64,000 nucleotides of DNA from Ureibacillus massiliensis 4400831 = CIP 108448 = CCUG 49529 (GTDB lineage Bacteria > Bacillota > Bacilli > Bacillales_A > Planococcaceae), in NCBI RefSeq assembly GCF_000772965.1, contig NZ_JPVQ01000006.1, positions 1-64,000 of the forward strand, given 5' to 3'. Shown in pieces: positions 39,578 through 47,233 of this stretch. How positions within the stretch are numbered: position 1 is the first letter of the stretch; the number at the start of each line of letters is the position of its first letter. Position numbers and translations under genes: made by a program. A model generated the notes under the pieces. That model saw only the letters and a list, made by a program, of their open reading frames with translations, ran no database searches and was not told the origin of the DNA.

Positions 39578-39679
39578 AGTAAACACCCCTCTTGTTATTT
39601 TAACTACAATTACCATTTTATATTTTTTTCATTGATTTTGAAACAAATAATTTTAGTTTTTATATGAATAACATAAAAA

Positions 39680-39710
39680 ACAGTGCTTATACATTGTTTC
39701 TAAGCACTGT
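39680..39710 (-). terminator. Terminator of the spoIIIA operon
   Basis: Perfect stem ACAGTGCTTA / TAAGCACTGT followed by six T residues on the minus strand, between spoIIIAH and accB. Confidence 0.85.
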
Positions 39711-39754
39711 TCTTTACTTTTATACGTCAATTTCTGTTATAAAATATTATTCTA

Positions 39755-40294
39755 TCAATAATAACTTGTCTGTGGATTTACAGAAACTTCTTGCACTTCC
39801 TCAAGCTCAGATCTCACTTTAAAGATTATTTCATTTGCTTGTTGAGTTGTTAGTTCATCTGTTAATACAGTCACTTGTGCTTTCTCACCTTCAATTCGAA
39901 CTAACGCATCAGAGTATCCAAGTGATTTAATGACCATTTCAAGCATGGCTTCTGAGGACTCTTGTTTAATAAGTGCGTTCATTTCATTGAATGCTTCATT
40001 TTTCTCTTCTGCAGTGTATTCAGCTGATGCCATTTTTTGTGTTAATTGATCTCTTAATTGACTACGTTCATTACTAATTTCCATTCGCATTTCATCGAAT
40101 AGATAGCTTTCAGTTGTTGTAGCTGTGCTCGTCACTCCATCAACACCCATTAATGATGTTTCTTCAAGAGTATCTTCTGTGAATAACGTTGTTAAATTCA
40201 CATCACGATTACCTTCAAATACATAATAAACTGAAATGACAGCAGCTAAACTAAATAGTGTTAGTAGCCATACGGTTCTTCTTTTTACCTTCAT
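39755..40294 (-). CDS. spoIIIAH: Stage III sporulation protein AH
   Basis: Mother-cell protein whose extracellular domain pairs with forespore SpoIIQ to form the feeding channel. The 179 residues have one N-terminal membrane segment (9-25), a variable linker and a C-terminal ring-building domain (about 100-179, KSLGYSDALVRIEGEKAQVTV). It is about 40 residues shorter than in B. subtilis. It overlaps spoIIIAG by four bases (ATGA). Confidence 0.92.
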   Translation of the reverse strand: MKVKRRTVWLLTLFSLAAVISVYYVFEGNRDVNLTTLFTEDTLEETSLMGVDGVTSTATTTESYLFDEMRMEISNERSQLRDQLTQKMASAEYTAEEKNEAFNEMNALIKQESSEAMLEMVIKSLGYSDALVRIEGEKAQVTVLTDELTTQQANEIIFKVRSELEEVQEVSVNPQTSYY

Positions 40295-40701
40295 TGTTCA
40301 TCTCCTTTACTCTCCATAGGTACAATCATGATTCTGTGAGTAGGCAATTGCATTACTCTACTAATTGTTTCCAAAAGTTGATTTTTGATGGCTGGGTCAG
40401 AAGCCCCTTCCGATACGATGAGCATGCCTGATACGATTTTTTCACCAGTGCTTGAAGTAAAGTAATCATTGAGCAAATTGCTTGTTTCAGGAATTTCTTC
40501 ATCGTAATGAAAATACACCTTTACTTGTCCCACGCCTCTAATTTGCTTTAAAGTTTGCTCTAGCTTTCCTTCAGCTGATGATGTAACACTCTGCTCATCT
40601 TTTGGATCATTAAACGTTGAAGAAATGTACGCAATGAACGCAATTAGGGCGATGGGTATTAATATTAGATTTGTCTTTGACTTTGTCCATTTCTTTTCCA
40701 C
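40291..40701 (-). CDS. spoIIIAG: Stage III sporulation protein AG, short form
   Basis: Ring-forming component of the SpoIIIA-SpoIIQ channel. The 136 residues comprise one membrane helix (11-27) and a compact domain with LEQTLKQIRGVGQVKVYFHY and a C-terminal TISRVMQLPTHRIMIVPM. B. subtilis SpoIIIAG is about 229 residues, so the beta-triangle insertion is probably largely missing. The start is GTG 40701 with AGGACGTG nearby. A gap of 70 bases separates it from the preceding short spoIIIAF gene. Confidence 0.88.
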   Translation of the reverse strand: MEKKWTKSKTNLILIPIALIAFIAYISSTFNDPKDEQSVTSSAEGKLEQTLKQIRGVGQVKVYFHYDEEIPETSNLLNDYFTSSTGEKIVSGMLIVSEGASDPAIKNQLLETISRVMQLPTHRIMIVPMESKGDEQ

Positions 40702-40771
40702 GTCACGTCCTATGCGGCCCCCTTTCTTAACGTTTCATCACATTGTATGATGCTTGACCACTGTCTATGCT

Positions 40772-40909
40772 TTATAGATTTAGGAAATCTAACATAGTTG
40801 TTAAAAAAATTATTAAAGTTGCTAGCTTAATATAAATAATGAAGTCCTTATCATCCGTCAAAAGTAGTAAACACTTGCCTATTAAAATAATCGCAACTAG
40901 TTTTATCAA
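40772..40909 (-). CDS. spoIIIAF: SpoIIIAF-position two-helix membrane miniprotein
   Basis: A 45-codon gene begins at TTG 40909, whose TTGA overlaps the spoIIIAE stop by four bases, with GGGGTGGGG about eight bases upstream. The product is two hydrophobic stretches joined by TDDKDFIIYIKL, resembling the N-terminal double membrane segment of SpoIIIAF. The roughly 150-residue soluble part present in B. subtilis is absent, and only 70 bases remain before spoIIIAG. It may be a trimmed but working SpoIIIAF or a decayed remnant; coupled start signals favour expression. Confidence 0.65.
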   Translation of the reverse strand: MIKLVAIILIGKCLLLLTDDKDFIIYIKLATLIIFLTTMLDFLNL

Positions 40910-41817
40910 AAGCTTTTCCCCACCCCAAGCTGTGTCATGACCATTAAAATCAGCCAGATAAATACAAATGCGATTCCTAAAAGAAATGCTACAGCACATA
41001 AAACTAAGAGTGATTTACCAACATCGTCTACCAGTCCACTTACAGTACCACTTGTAAAAGGTTCAATAATTGCTGCTAATAATTTAAAGGTCATTGCATG
41101 AATGAGTAATTTTCCAGCCGGATAAAATGCCGCTACCCAAAAAGCAGTCATTGCACTAAATCCAGCTACCGTGGTTGCAGTAGATTGATATTTATGGAAA
41201 ATGGAAAAACCTTGTACAATCAGAGAGCCTACTATTGGAATTGTTTGCTCAATTACTTTCTTAACAGGATCCGCAATTGCTTTATCAATTGTAAAGAATG
41301 CAACTCCAGTAAATGAAAGCACAGTTACGATTGCTAAAACTGAAGCTGTAATTAATGTCATGACGGTGCCCCTAATTAAATCAGAGGCTTTTCCAAAAGA
41401 CATATCTCCAATAAACTTTGTACAAAAATCAAGGATAAGTGCAACGGATACAGCTGGAATTAATATTCGGTCACATAGTAGAATAAGTAGTTCAAAAATA
41501 AAGAAAATAATAGGACTCCATGCAATAAATGAAAATACTGAATTTAAAATAACTAGTAATGACATGATGATTGGATATAAAGCTAAAAAGAAGTTTGAAA
41601 ATATCCCAGATAGTTGGGTCATTAATGAAAATGCATCCATAACAGTTTGTCCTAAAGTTAAAACGAGTACGACGATAAACATCGTGTCACTCCACTTTTT
41701 AAATTTAGGCACAAAGGCTTCAATGGCTAAAAACACAACCGTATACGTTACGATTAGAAATATTGATTTCCCTGCAATAATCAGAGGATCCGTAAAAACG
41801 TTTAGTATTTCATTCAT
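40906..41817 (-). CDS. spoIIIAE: Stage III sporulation protein AE, N-terminally short
   Basis: Polytopic membrane component of the SpoIIIA channel, 303 residues with about seven to eight hydrophobic segments. The conserved core includes FTSGTVSGLVDDVGKSL near the C terminus. B. subtilis SpoIIIAE has about 399 residues with an N-terminal signal and extracellular segment; here the spoIIIAD stop lies 12 bases upstream, so no longer form is possible. AAGGGGC precedes the ATG. Part of the AC-AD-AE-AF-AG-AH operon. Confidence 0.9.
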   Translation of the reverse strand: MNEILNVFTDPLIIAGKSIFLIVTYTVVFLAIEAFVPKFKKWSDTMFIVVLVLTLGQTVMDAFSLMTQLSGIFSNFFLALYPIIMSLLVILNSVFSFIAWSPIIFFIFELLILLCDRILIPAVSVALILDFCTKFIGDMSFGKASDLIRGTVMTLITASVLAIVTVLSFTGVAFFTIDKAIADPVKKVIEQTIPIVGSLIVQGFSIFHKYQSTATTVAGFSAMTAFWVAAFYPAGKLLIHAMTFKLLAAIIEPFTSGTVSGLVDDVGKSLLVLCAVAFLLGIAFVFIWLILMVMTQLGVGKSF

Positions 41818-41829
41818 TATGCAAGCCCC

Positions 41830-42207
41830 TTATTGAAGCTTTTCTAAAATTGAAGAGAATTTTGATAGTACATCTGCAAATTCACCAATCCAGTAGGTTA
41901 ATAACACAATTCTTACTGCTATCATTACAAGCTCTCCAATAGCTTCGTATTCCTGTTCCTCAAACATTGAGTGAATTAAAGAACCTATTTGATAAAACAA
42001 TGCAGAATACACAAGTTGTGAAATGTAAGGCACTGAGTGTACATATGATAGGAGTTTCTCTATAAATGGAATCACAAGCATCGACAACAGAAAATGTAGT
42101 AGTATGAAAAAAAAGATGATGGCGATTAATGTGTGTAGTTTTTCGAACGAATCTCTAATTAATATTAAAACTAAAATTAAAATGACGGCATAAAATACAA
42201 ATATCAT
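41830..42207 (-). CDS. spoIIIAD: Stage III sporulation protein AD, divergent
   Basis: A 125-residue membrane protein at the spoIIIAD position, with hydrophobic segments at about 3-20, 26-50, 62-78 and 90-112. Sequence conservation with B. subtilis SpoIIIAD is low by eye; the pattern around EYEAIGELVMIAVRIVLL recalls its QEAIASKIELAGKLIILA. The call depends mainly on position, size and topology. It starts seven bases after spoIIIAC. Confidence 0.8.
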   Translation of the reverse strand: MIFVFYAVILILVLILIRDSFEKLHTLIAIIFFFILLHFLLSMLVIPFIEKLLSYVHSVPYISQLVYSALFYQIGSLIHSMFEEQEYEAIGELVMIAVRIVLLTYWIGEFADVLSKFSSILEKLQ

Positions 42208-42214
42208 AATCTAC

Positions 42215-42421
42215 CTAATTTAAATTAAGCCATTGGAAGAATGTTAATATATCACCAAAGAACAGACGCAAAAATCGAATTAGTTCTGCAGTTATATATA
42301 AATATGCTATGAAATATAAGAAGAATGAAAATTCCTTTTTGCCGATTTGCTCGAAAAAGACATGAAGTAAAGCAATGACTAAACCTACTCCAGCTACTCG
42401 CAAAACGTCTTGTAACTCCAT
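42215..42421 (-). CDS. spoIIIAC: Stage III sporulation protein AC
   Basis: A 68-residue protein with two membrane helices. The conserved AGVGLVIALLHVFFEQIGKKE is close to B. subtilis SpoIIIAC. AAGGAGG sits seven bases before the ATG. It is the first gene of the operon here: the 185 bases up to efp have no room for spoIIIAA (an ATPase of about 300 residues) or spoIIIAB. A sigma-E-like promoter lies directly upstream. Confidence 0.9.
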   Translation of the reverse strand: MELQDVLRVAGVGLVIALLHVFFEQIGKKEFSFFLYFIAYLYITAELIRFLRLFFGDILTFFQWLNLN

Positions 42422-42444
42422 TAGGACGCCTCCTTGTGTAACGC

Positions 42445-42472
42445 AGTATATGAGCTTGGTCCATTAAATAGA
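42445..42472 (-). promoter_or_regulatory. Sigma-E-like promoter of spoIIIAC
   Basis: On the minus strand TCTATTT, a 13-base spacer and CATATACT resemble the mother-cell sigma-E -35 and -10 elements. Transcription would begin near 42438, only a few bases before the spoIIIAC ribosome-binding site. Confidence 0.5.
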
Positions 42473-42495
42473 CCTACTTCTATCTAATTAAAAAA

Positions 42496-42518
42496 GCCAT
42501 CTATATTGGATAGATGAC
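42496..42518 (-). terminator. Second terminator downstream of efp
   Basis: Stem GTCATCTAT / ATAGATGGC on the minus strand with one mismatch, followed by six T residues. It lies upstream of the spoIIIAC promoter and backs up the first efp terminator. Confidence 0.65.
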
Positions 42519-42572
42519 TTACAATGTAATTTATTAATATTTGTCCTAAAAAATGCAGGATAAAATGAAAAA

Positions 42573-42598
42573 AGCTAACTCGAAAAATCGAGTTAGCT
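42573..42598 (-). terminator. Terminator of efp
   Basis: Perfect stem AGCTAACTCGA / TCGAGTTAGCT with a four-base loop, directly after efp, with T residues on the minus strand. Confidence 0.85.
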
Positions 42599-42606
42599 AA
42601 AAATGA

Positions 42607-43164
42607 TTAAGCACGAGATACATATGAACCATCAGTTGTATTGATAATTAATTTATCTCCTTCGTTAACGAAGAATGGTACTTGCACAACAAGACCTGTT
42701 TCCATAACAGCTGGTTTTGATCCACCAGAAGCAGTATCACCTTTAATACCTGGTTCTGTTTCTTTTACTTCTAGAACAACTGTATTTGGTAATTCAACAC
42801 CTAGCATTTCACCTTGATATGATTGAATATAAACTTCCATATTTTCAAGAAGGTATTTTAATTCCTCTTCAATTTGAACTGCTGATAGCTCCGTTTGCTC
42901 GTATGATTCCATATCCATAAATACATGTGAATCACCTTGAGCATATAAGTATTGCATTTTACGGTTATCAATTTGTGCTTTTTCTACTTTTTCACCTGCA
43001 CGGAAAGTTTTTTCTGTCACGTTACCATTACGAAGGTTACGTAGTTTTGAACGTACAAATGCTGCACCTTTCCCTGGTTTAACGTGTTGGAAATCCATTA
43101 CACGGTATAATTGGCCATCAATCATAATTGTTAGACCAGTACGAAAATCGTTTACTGAAATCAT
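42607..43164 (-). CDS. efp: Elongation factor P
   Basis: Relieves ribosome stalling at polyproline. The 185-residue protein has three beta-barrel domains. The loop [18 protein letters not shown] carries the conserved lysine-containing tip, and the C-terminal [17 protein letters not shown] is typical. It follows pepQ by 13 bases, as in B. subtilis where efp precedes spoIIIAA. Confidence 0.97.
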   Translation of the reverse strand: MISVNDFRTGLTIMIDGQLYRVMDFQHVKPGKGAAFVRSKLRNLRNGNVTEKTFRAGEKVEKAQIDNRKMQYLYAQGDSHVFMDMESYEQTELSAVQIEEELKYLLENMEVYIQSYQGEMLGVELPNTVVLEVKETEPGIKGDTASGGSKPAVMETGLVVQVPFFVNEGDKLIINTTDGSYVSRA

Positions 43165-43177
43165 GAATACTCCTCCA

Positions 43178-44239
43178 TTATAAAATGATTAGTTCTTTTT
43201 TCGAATGAGTTAGTCTTTCGTTACCTGACTCTGTAATTAGTATATCGTCTTCAATTCGTACGCCACCAATTCCAGGTAGGTAAACGCCCGGCTCAATCGT
43301 AACGACCATATTTGGTTTTAAAATTGTATCAGAGCGGAATGAAAGAGCAGGTCCTTCATGAATTTCTAATCCAATACCATGACCTGTAGAATGACCAAAT
43401 GCTTCACCATAACCTTTAGACGTTAAATAATCGCGAGCAACGGCATCAGCTTCTTTACCGCTCATGCCTGGCCCCACTTTTTCTAATGTTAACATTTGTG
43501 ACTCTAACACTGTTTCATACACTTCTATTAATTGTTGTGATGGATTCCCAACAGCAATCGTACGTGTTATATCTGAAACGTACCCATTATATATTGCACC
43601 AAAATCAAGTGTTACGAAATCGCCCTTTTCTATCACCTTATCTGTTGCAACTCCGTGCGGTAAAGCACTACGAGTTCCACTGGCAACAATTGTATCAAAG
43701 GATGTAGAAGTAGCGCCTTGTTTTCTCATGAAAAATTCAAGTTCATTCGAAACTTCAAGCTCCGTTACTCCGGGCTTGATAAAATTTAAAATGTGAGTAA
43801 AAGCGTTATCTGCAATTTCACATGCAACCTTAATAATATTAATCTCTTCGTTTGTCTTTATCAAGCGAATTTTTTCAATTAAACCAGAAAGCGGTATTAA
43901 ATCCGCTTGAATTTTCGCTTGAAATTCCTCAAATAAACTATAAGTTACCGTATCTTTTTCAAAACCTAATGATTTTATACCCATCTCCACCACTTGGTCT
44001 GCTACTTCATCGATTATTTGTTTTTTATGCTGTACAATACGAAAATCTATAATTTGTTTTTTCGCTTGCTCCATATATCGAAAATCTGTAATAAATACTG
44101 CATCATTTTTAGAAACAATAGCTATTCCAGCAGTCCCAGTAAAACCCGTGATGTAGCGACGGTTATGCTCGTTTGTAATAATTAAAGCATCAACATTTTG
44201 CTCTTCCAATGATTTACGTAACTTGTCTAATTTCGTCAT
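43178..44239 (-). CDS. pepQ: Xaa-Pro (M24) aminopeptidase, YqhT type
   Basis: Dimetal M24 peptidase that cleaves Xaa-Pro bonds. A creatinase-like N domain (1-125) precedes the pita-bread domain. Visible metal ligands are in [33 protein letters not shown] and TIEPGVYL. The 353-residue length equals YqhT/PapA. It forms an operon with aroQ and efp. Confidence 0.94.
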   Translation of the reverse strand: MTKLDKLRKSLEEQNVDALIITNEHNRRYITGFTGTAGIAIVSKNDAVFITDFRYMEQAKKQIIDFRIVQHKKQIIDEVADQVVEMGIKSLGFEKDTVTYSLFEEFQAKIQADLIPLSGLIEKIRLIKTNEEINIIKVACEIADNAFTHILNFIKPGVTELEVSNELEFFMRKQGATSTSFDTIVASGTRSALPHGVATDKVIEKGDFVTLDFGAIYNGYVSDITRTIAVGNPSQQLIEVYETVLESQMLTLEKVGPGMSGKEADAVARDYLTSKGYGEAFGHSTGHGIGLEIHEGPALSFRSDTILKPNMVVTIEPGVYLPGIGGVRIEDDILITESGNERLTHSKKELIIL

Positions 44240-44254
44240 TCTAAAGTTCCCCCT

Positions 44255-44683
44255 TTATTGCTCTAAAAATTTTCTTAGAGCGAGATCATATCCAATAGTT
44301 CCTAAACCACAAATTTGACCGACACATTCTGCCGCTAACAAGGAAGTATGTCGGAATGGTTCTCTTTTATGTATGTTTGAAATGTGTACTTCAATAACAG
44401 GAACTTTTACACTCGCAATAGCATCCCGAAGCGCAACACTCGTATGCGTATAAGCACCAGGATTAAAAACGATACCGTCAATCCCAGTGTCTTCCGCCTC
44501 ATGAATCCAGTCAATCAACTCTCCTTCATGATTAGACTGTCTAAAATCTAATGTTGCATGAAATTTATTGGAAAGCTGTAGTAATCTTTGTTTAATGTCT
44601 TCTAACGTTTCTTTGCCGTAAATTTCTGGCTCTCTTTTTCCTAATCGATTTAGATTAGGCCCATTTAGCACTAAAAGCTTCAC
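44255..44683 (-). CDS. aroQ: Type II 3-dehydroquinate dehydratase
   Basis: Third step of the shikimate pathway, 142 residues. It has LLVLNGPNLNRLGKREPEIYG, a tyrosine/arginine active site, DFRQSNHEGELIDWIH and VEVHISN-like VIEVHISNIHKREPFRH. GTG 44683 is chosen because the protein then begins MKLLVLNGPN; the frame is open seven codons further. Another shikimate gene, aroK, lies at 57.6 kb. Confidence 0.95.
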   Translation of the reverse strand: MKLLVLNGPNLNRLGKREPEIYGKETLEDIKQRLLQLSNKFHATLDFRQSNHEGELIDWIHEAEDTGIDGIVFNPGAYTHTSVALRDAIASVKVPVIEVHISNIHKREPFRHTSLLAAECVGQICGLGTIGYDLALRKFLEQ

Positions 44684-44714
44684 TAAGGTTCCCCATTTCG
44701 CCAATATTTACTAT

Positions 44715-45173
44715 TTATTTTATCACAGAGTCCTTATAGGGCAACTTATTTTGACGTTCATTCTCATTCGCTTGGTAGTGAAAGCTGGCCGTTTCAAAAA
44801 CAAATCTAGCAGCGACGATAACAGTAATAATGAATGGAACTGATAATTTTGTAAACGATTCTAGCTCTGCTGGTAATCCATATATTGCCCATTCGGTTAA
44901 TAATGCAAAGACGCCACCTATTACCAATGAAGAAAAGAATGCAGGAACAAAGGATACATACTGCATGATTAAATAAAAAATAAGAATAATAACGAATAAA
45001 AAAATAGCTAGGAAAATCCATTGTACTAGTGGATGACTATCCTGTAAGATGCCATAACGAGTGGTATAATCCAATGGGTTCCATTGGATAAATTTAAAAA
45101 AGGATAATCCAGATAGTGCAAAGGTTAAAAAAATGGAAGCGGCAATGCTTGTTAATAATGCTAATTTCAACAT
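44715..45173 (-). CDS. yqhR: YqhR-like conserved membrane protein
   Basis: A 152-residue protein with four hydrophobic segments and the conserved WNPLDYTTRYGILQ loop. It occupies the place of YqhR between aroQ and the divergent yqhQ. ATG 45173 is six bases after GAGGTG; an upstream in-frame start is less well placed. Function unknown. Confidence 0.8.
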   Translation of the reverse strand: MLKLALLTSIAASIFLTFALSGLSFFKFIQWNPLDYTTRYGILQDSHPLVQWIFLAIFLFVIILIFYLIMQYVSFVPAFFSSLVIGGVFALLTEWAIYGLPAELESFTKLSVPFIITVIVAARFVFETASFHYQANENERQNKLPYKDSVIK

Positions 45174-45309
45174 GAAAAACACCTCATTTTTTTCTTTTAG
45201 TTTCACCCAAACTAAAATTTAGTATGCGTATAGTAGTGCATTTCGATAAAATTTAGTACAATGAGATAGTTACTATATTTAGAATCTAGTAGAGAGTGGT
45301 GTACATAAC

Positions 45310-46245
45310 TTGAGTAATAAAACACCTGTATATGGAGGACAAGCACTTTTAGAAGGTGTTATGTTCGGCGGAAAAGATCATTCTGTTACAGCGGTTCGTC
45401 GTAAAGATGAGTCTATTGAATATTTTTATGCGAAAAAGGAAAAAAAGCCCTTACTTCAAAAACTTAAGAAGGTTCCTTTTTTAAGAGGGAATGTCGCTTT
45501 AATTGAATCGGCTGGATTAGGGGCTCGACATATGCAATTTTCTGGTGATCGTTACGATGTAATGCCAGGCGAAGAGGAAGAACAAGGCCCAGAAATGTCA
45601 AAGCTTCAAATGATACTAGGCGTTGCAGTTGTTGGGGTCCTATCATTTTTATTCGGTAAATTTGTATTTACATTAGTTCCGGTATTTCTTGCCGAATTGT
45701 TTTCACCGTGGATACCAGATAAGACAGGGCAAATCTTACTTGAAACATTGTTTAAGCTTATTTTGCTATTCGGCTATCTATATTTTATCTCCATGATGCC
45801 GATTATTAAGCGCGTTTTCCAATACCATGGATCAGAACATAAGGTCATTAATTGTTATGAAGCAGGCTTAGAATTAACTGTTGAGAATGTACAAAAGCAA
45901 TCGCGTCTACATTATCGATGTGGATCTAGTTTTATCTTATTTACGGTTGTTGTCGGGATGTTCGTTTATTTCTTATTCCCAACAGATCCACTATGGTTAC
46001 GCGTATTAATTCGTATTTTGTTAATTCCAGTAGTAATTGGTATTTCCTTTGAAGTTCTTCAAGGTACAAATGCATTAAGAAACATACCGGTTTTAAAATA
46101 TTTAGGTTACCCTGGACTATGGCTGCAGTTATTAACGACAAAAGAGCCTAAAGATGATATGGTTGAAGTAGCTATTTGTTCATTCAAAAAACTACACGAA
46201 GTAGAAAAAAATCCTGAAATCGCAAAAGAATTAGCACACGACTAA
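45310..46245 (+). CDS. yqhQ: DUF1385 membrane protein YqhQ
   Basis: A 311-residue multi-span membrane protein. The N terminus has YGGQALLEGVMFGGKDHSVTAVRR and the centre YHGSEHKVINCYE, the hallmark of DUF1385 and probably metal-binding (His and Glu). The start is TTG 45310. It is transcribed away from yqhR and has a strong terminator. The molecular role is not established. Confidence 0.93.
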   Translation: MSNKTPVYGGQALLEGVMFGGKDHSVTAVRRKDESIEYFYAKKEKKPLLQKLKKVPFLRGNVALIESAGLGARHMQFSGDRYDVMPGEEEEQGPEMSKLQMILGVAVVGVLSFLFGKFVFTLVPVFLAELFSPWIPDKTGQILLETLFKLILLFGYLYFISMMPIIKRVFQYHGSEHKVINCYEAGLELTVENVQKQSRLHYRCGSSFILFTVVVGMFVYFLFPTDPLWLRVLIRILLIPVVIGISFEVLQGTNALRNIPVLKYLGYPGLWLQLLTTKEPKDDMVEVAICSFKKLHEVEKNPEIAKELAHD

Positions 46246-46252
46246 CAATATC

Positions 46253-46285
46253 GAGAGATTGGCAAACCGCCAGTCTCTCTTTTTT
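46253..46285 (+). terminator. Terminator of yqhQ
   Basis: Perfect stem GAGAGATTGGC with complement GCCAGTCTCTC, five-base loop, six T residues. Confidence 0.9.
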
Positions 46286-46362
46286 AATTATTTTCAAAAT
46301 TCCATTTACAATTTCCGACAAATTCGATAAGATTTCGATATTACACTAAAGGGGATCTCATT

Positions 46363-47127
46363 ATGGAATTGGATTTATTTACCTGTATTATTCTTGTGTT
46401 TTTTGGATTAATTAGTTCATTTATCAATGCAACCGTTGGTGGAGGTGGGTTAATTTCATTACCTGCTTTACTATCATTAGGACTCCCCCCTTCAACAGCG
46501 ATTGCAACGAATAAATTAGCAGCTACTATGGGGAATCTAACGAGCACATTAACATTCTTTAAAGCTGGGAAAGTAGATGTAAAGCTGATGGGGCCTATTG
46601 TTCCATTTGTATTCGCATTTTCCATGCTAGGGGCATTTACTGTTCATTTATTGGACTCAGAGATTTTAAAGCCTTTGATTATTATCATGTTAGTAGTCGT
46701 CTTAGTATACACTTTGTTAAATAAAAACTGGGGTAGTGTTGAAGATAGAAAGGCTATTAATTGGAAAACAGGGACCTTATTTTTTGGGGGTCTAATACTT
46801 TTAGGATTTTATGACGGCTTTTTTGGACCAGGTACAGGTTCTTTTATGATATTTGCTTTTTTATTAATGGGATTTGATTTTTTACAGGCAGCAGGAAATG
46901 CAAAGTTATTAAACTTTACAAGCAATATTTCCGCGCTTATCATGTTTATCTTTCTCGGGGAAGTATTGTTCTTATATGGCATCATCATGGGGATATCCAT
47001 GATGATAGGGGCATTCATCGGTACAAAATTTGCTCTAAAAAGAGGAACGACATTTGTACGAATTTTATTTATTGTAATGACCGTTGTACTAATTGCGAAG
47101 AATACATACGATTATTTTTTCGGTTAA
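46363..47127 (+). CDS. TSUP (TauE/SafE) family anion permease
   Basis: Membrane transporter of 254 residues with about eight spans and two family repeats: FINATVGGGGLISLPALLSLGLPPSTAIATNK in the first half and FYDGFFGPGTGSFMIFAF in the second. Family members move sulfite, sulfonates or related organic anions; the substrate here cannot be told. It stands alone with AAAGGGG upstream and its own terminator. Confidence 0.9.
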   Translation: MELDLFTCIILVFFGLISSFINATVGGGGLISLPALLSLGLPPSTAIATNKLAATMGNLTSTLTFFKAGKVDVKLMGPIVPFVFAFSMLGAFTVHLLDSEILKPLIIIMLVVVLVYTLLNKNWGSVEDRKAINWKTGTLFFGGLILLGFYDGFFGPGTGSFMIFAFLLMGFDFLQAAGNAKLLNFTSNISALIMFIFLGEVLFLYGIIMGISMMIGAFIGTKFALKRGTTFVRILFIVMTVVLIAKNTYDYFFG

Positions 47128-47134
47128 TGAAAGA

Positions 47135-47172
47135 AACCGGGGCTGACCAATTTAGGTCTGCCCCGGTTTTAT
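47135..47172. terminator. Bidirectional terminator between TSUP gene and nrdJ
   Basis: GC-rich stem AACCGGGGC / GCCCCGGTT with inner pairs, followed by T residues on both strands. Confidence 0.85.
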
Positions 47173-47233
47173 ATTTTATTAAGTTTAAATTAATGAAGAA
47201 TAAGGAACTTCTTCAATACGGCTTCTCTTTCGA

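Noticed and set aside
41201-41836. 211-codon plus-strand ORF
   Set aside because: Exactly antisense to spoIIIAE, a low-complexity membrane gene; no ribosome-binding site and no recognisable protein.
42422-42606. Possible remnant of spoIIIAA/AB
   Set aside because: The 185 bases hold two terminators and a promoter-like sequence; no frame shows similarity to either protein.
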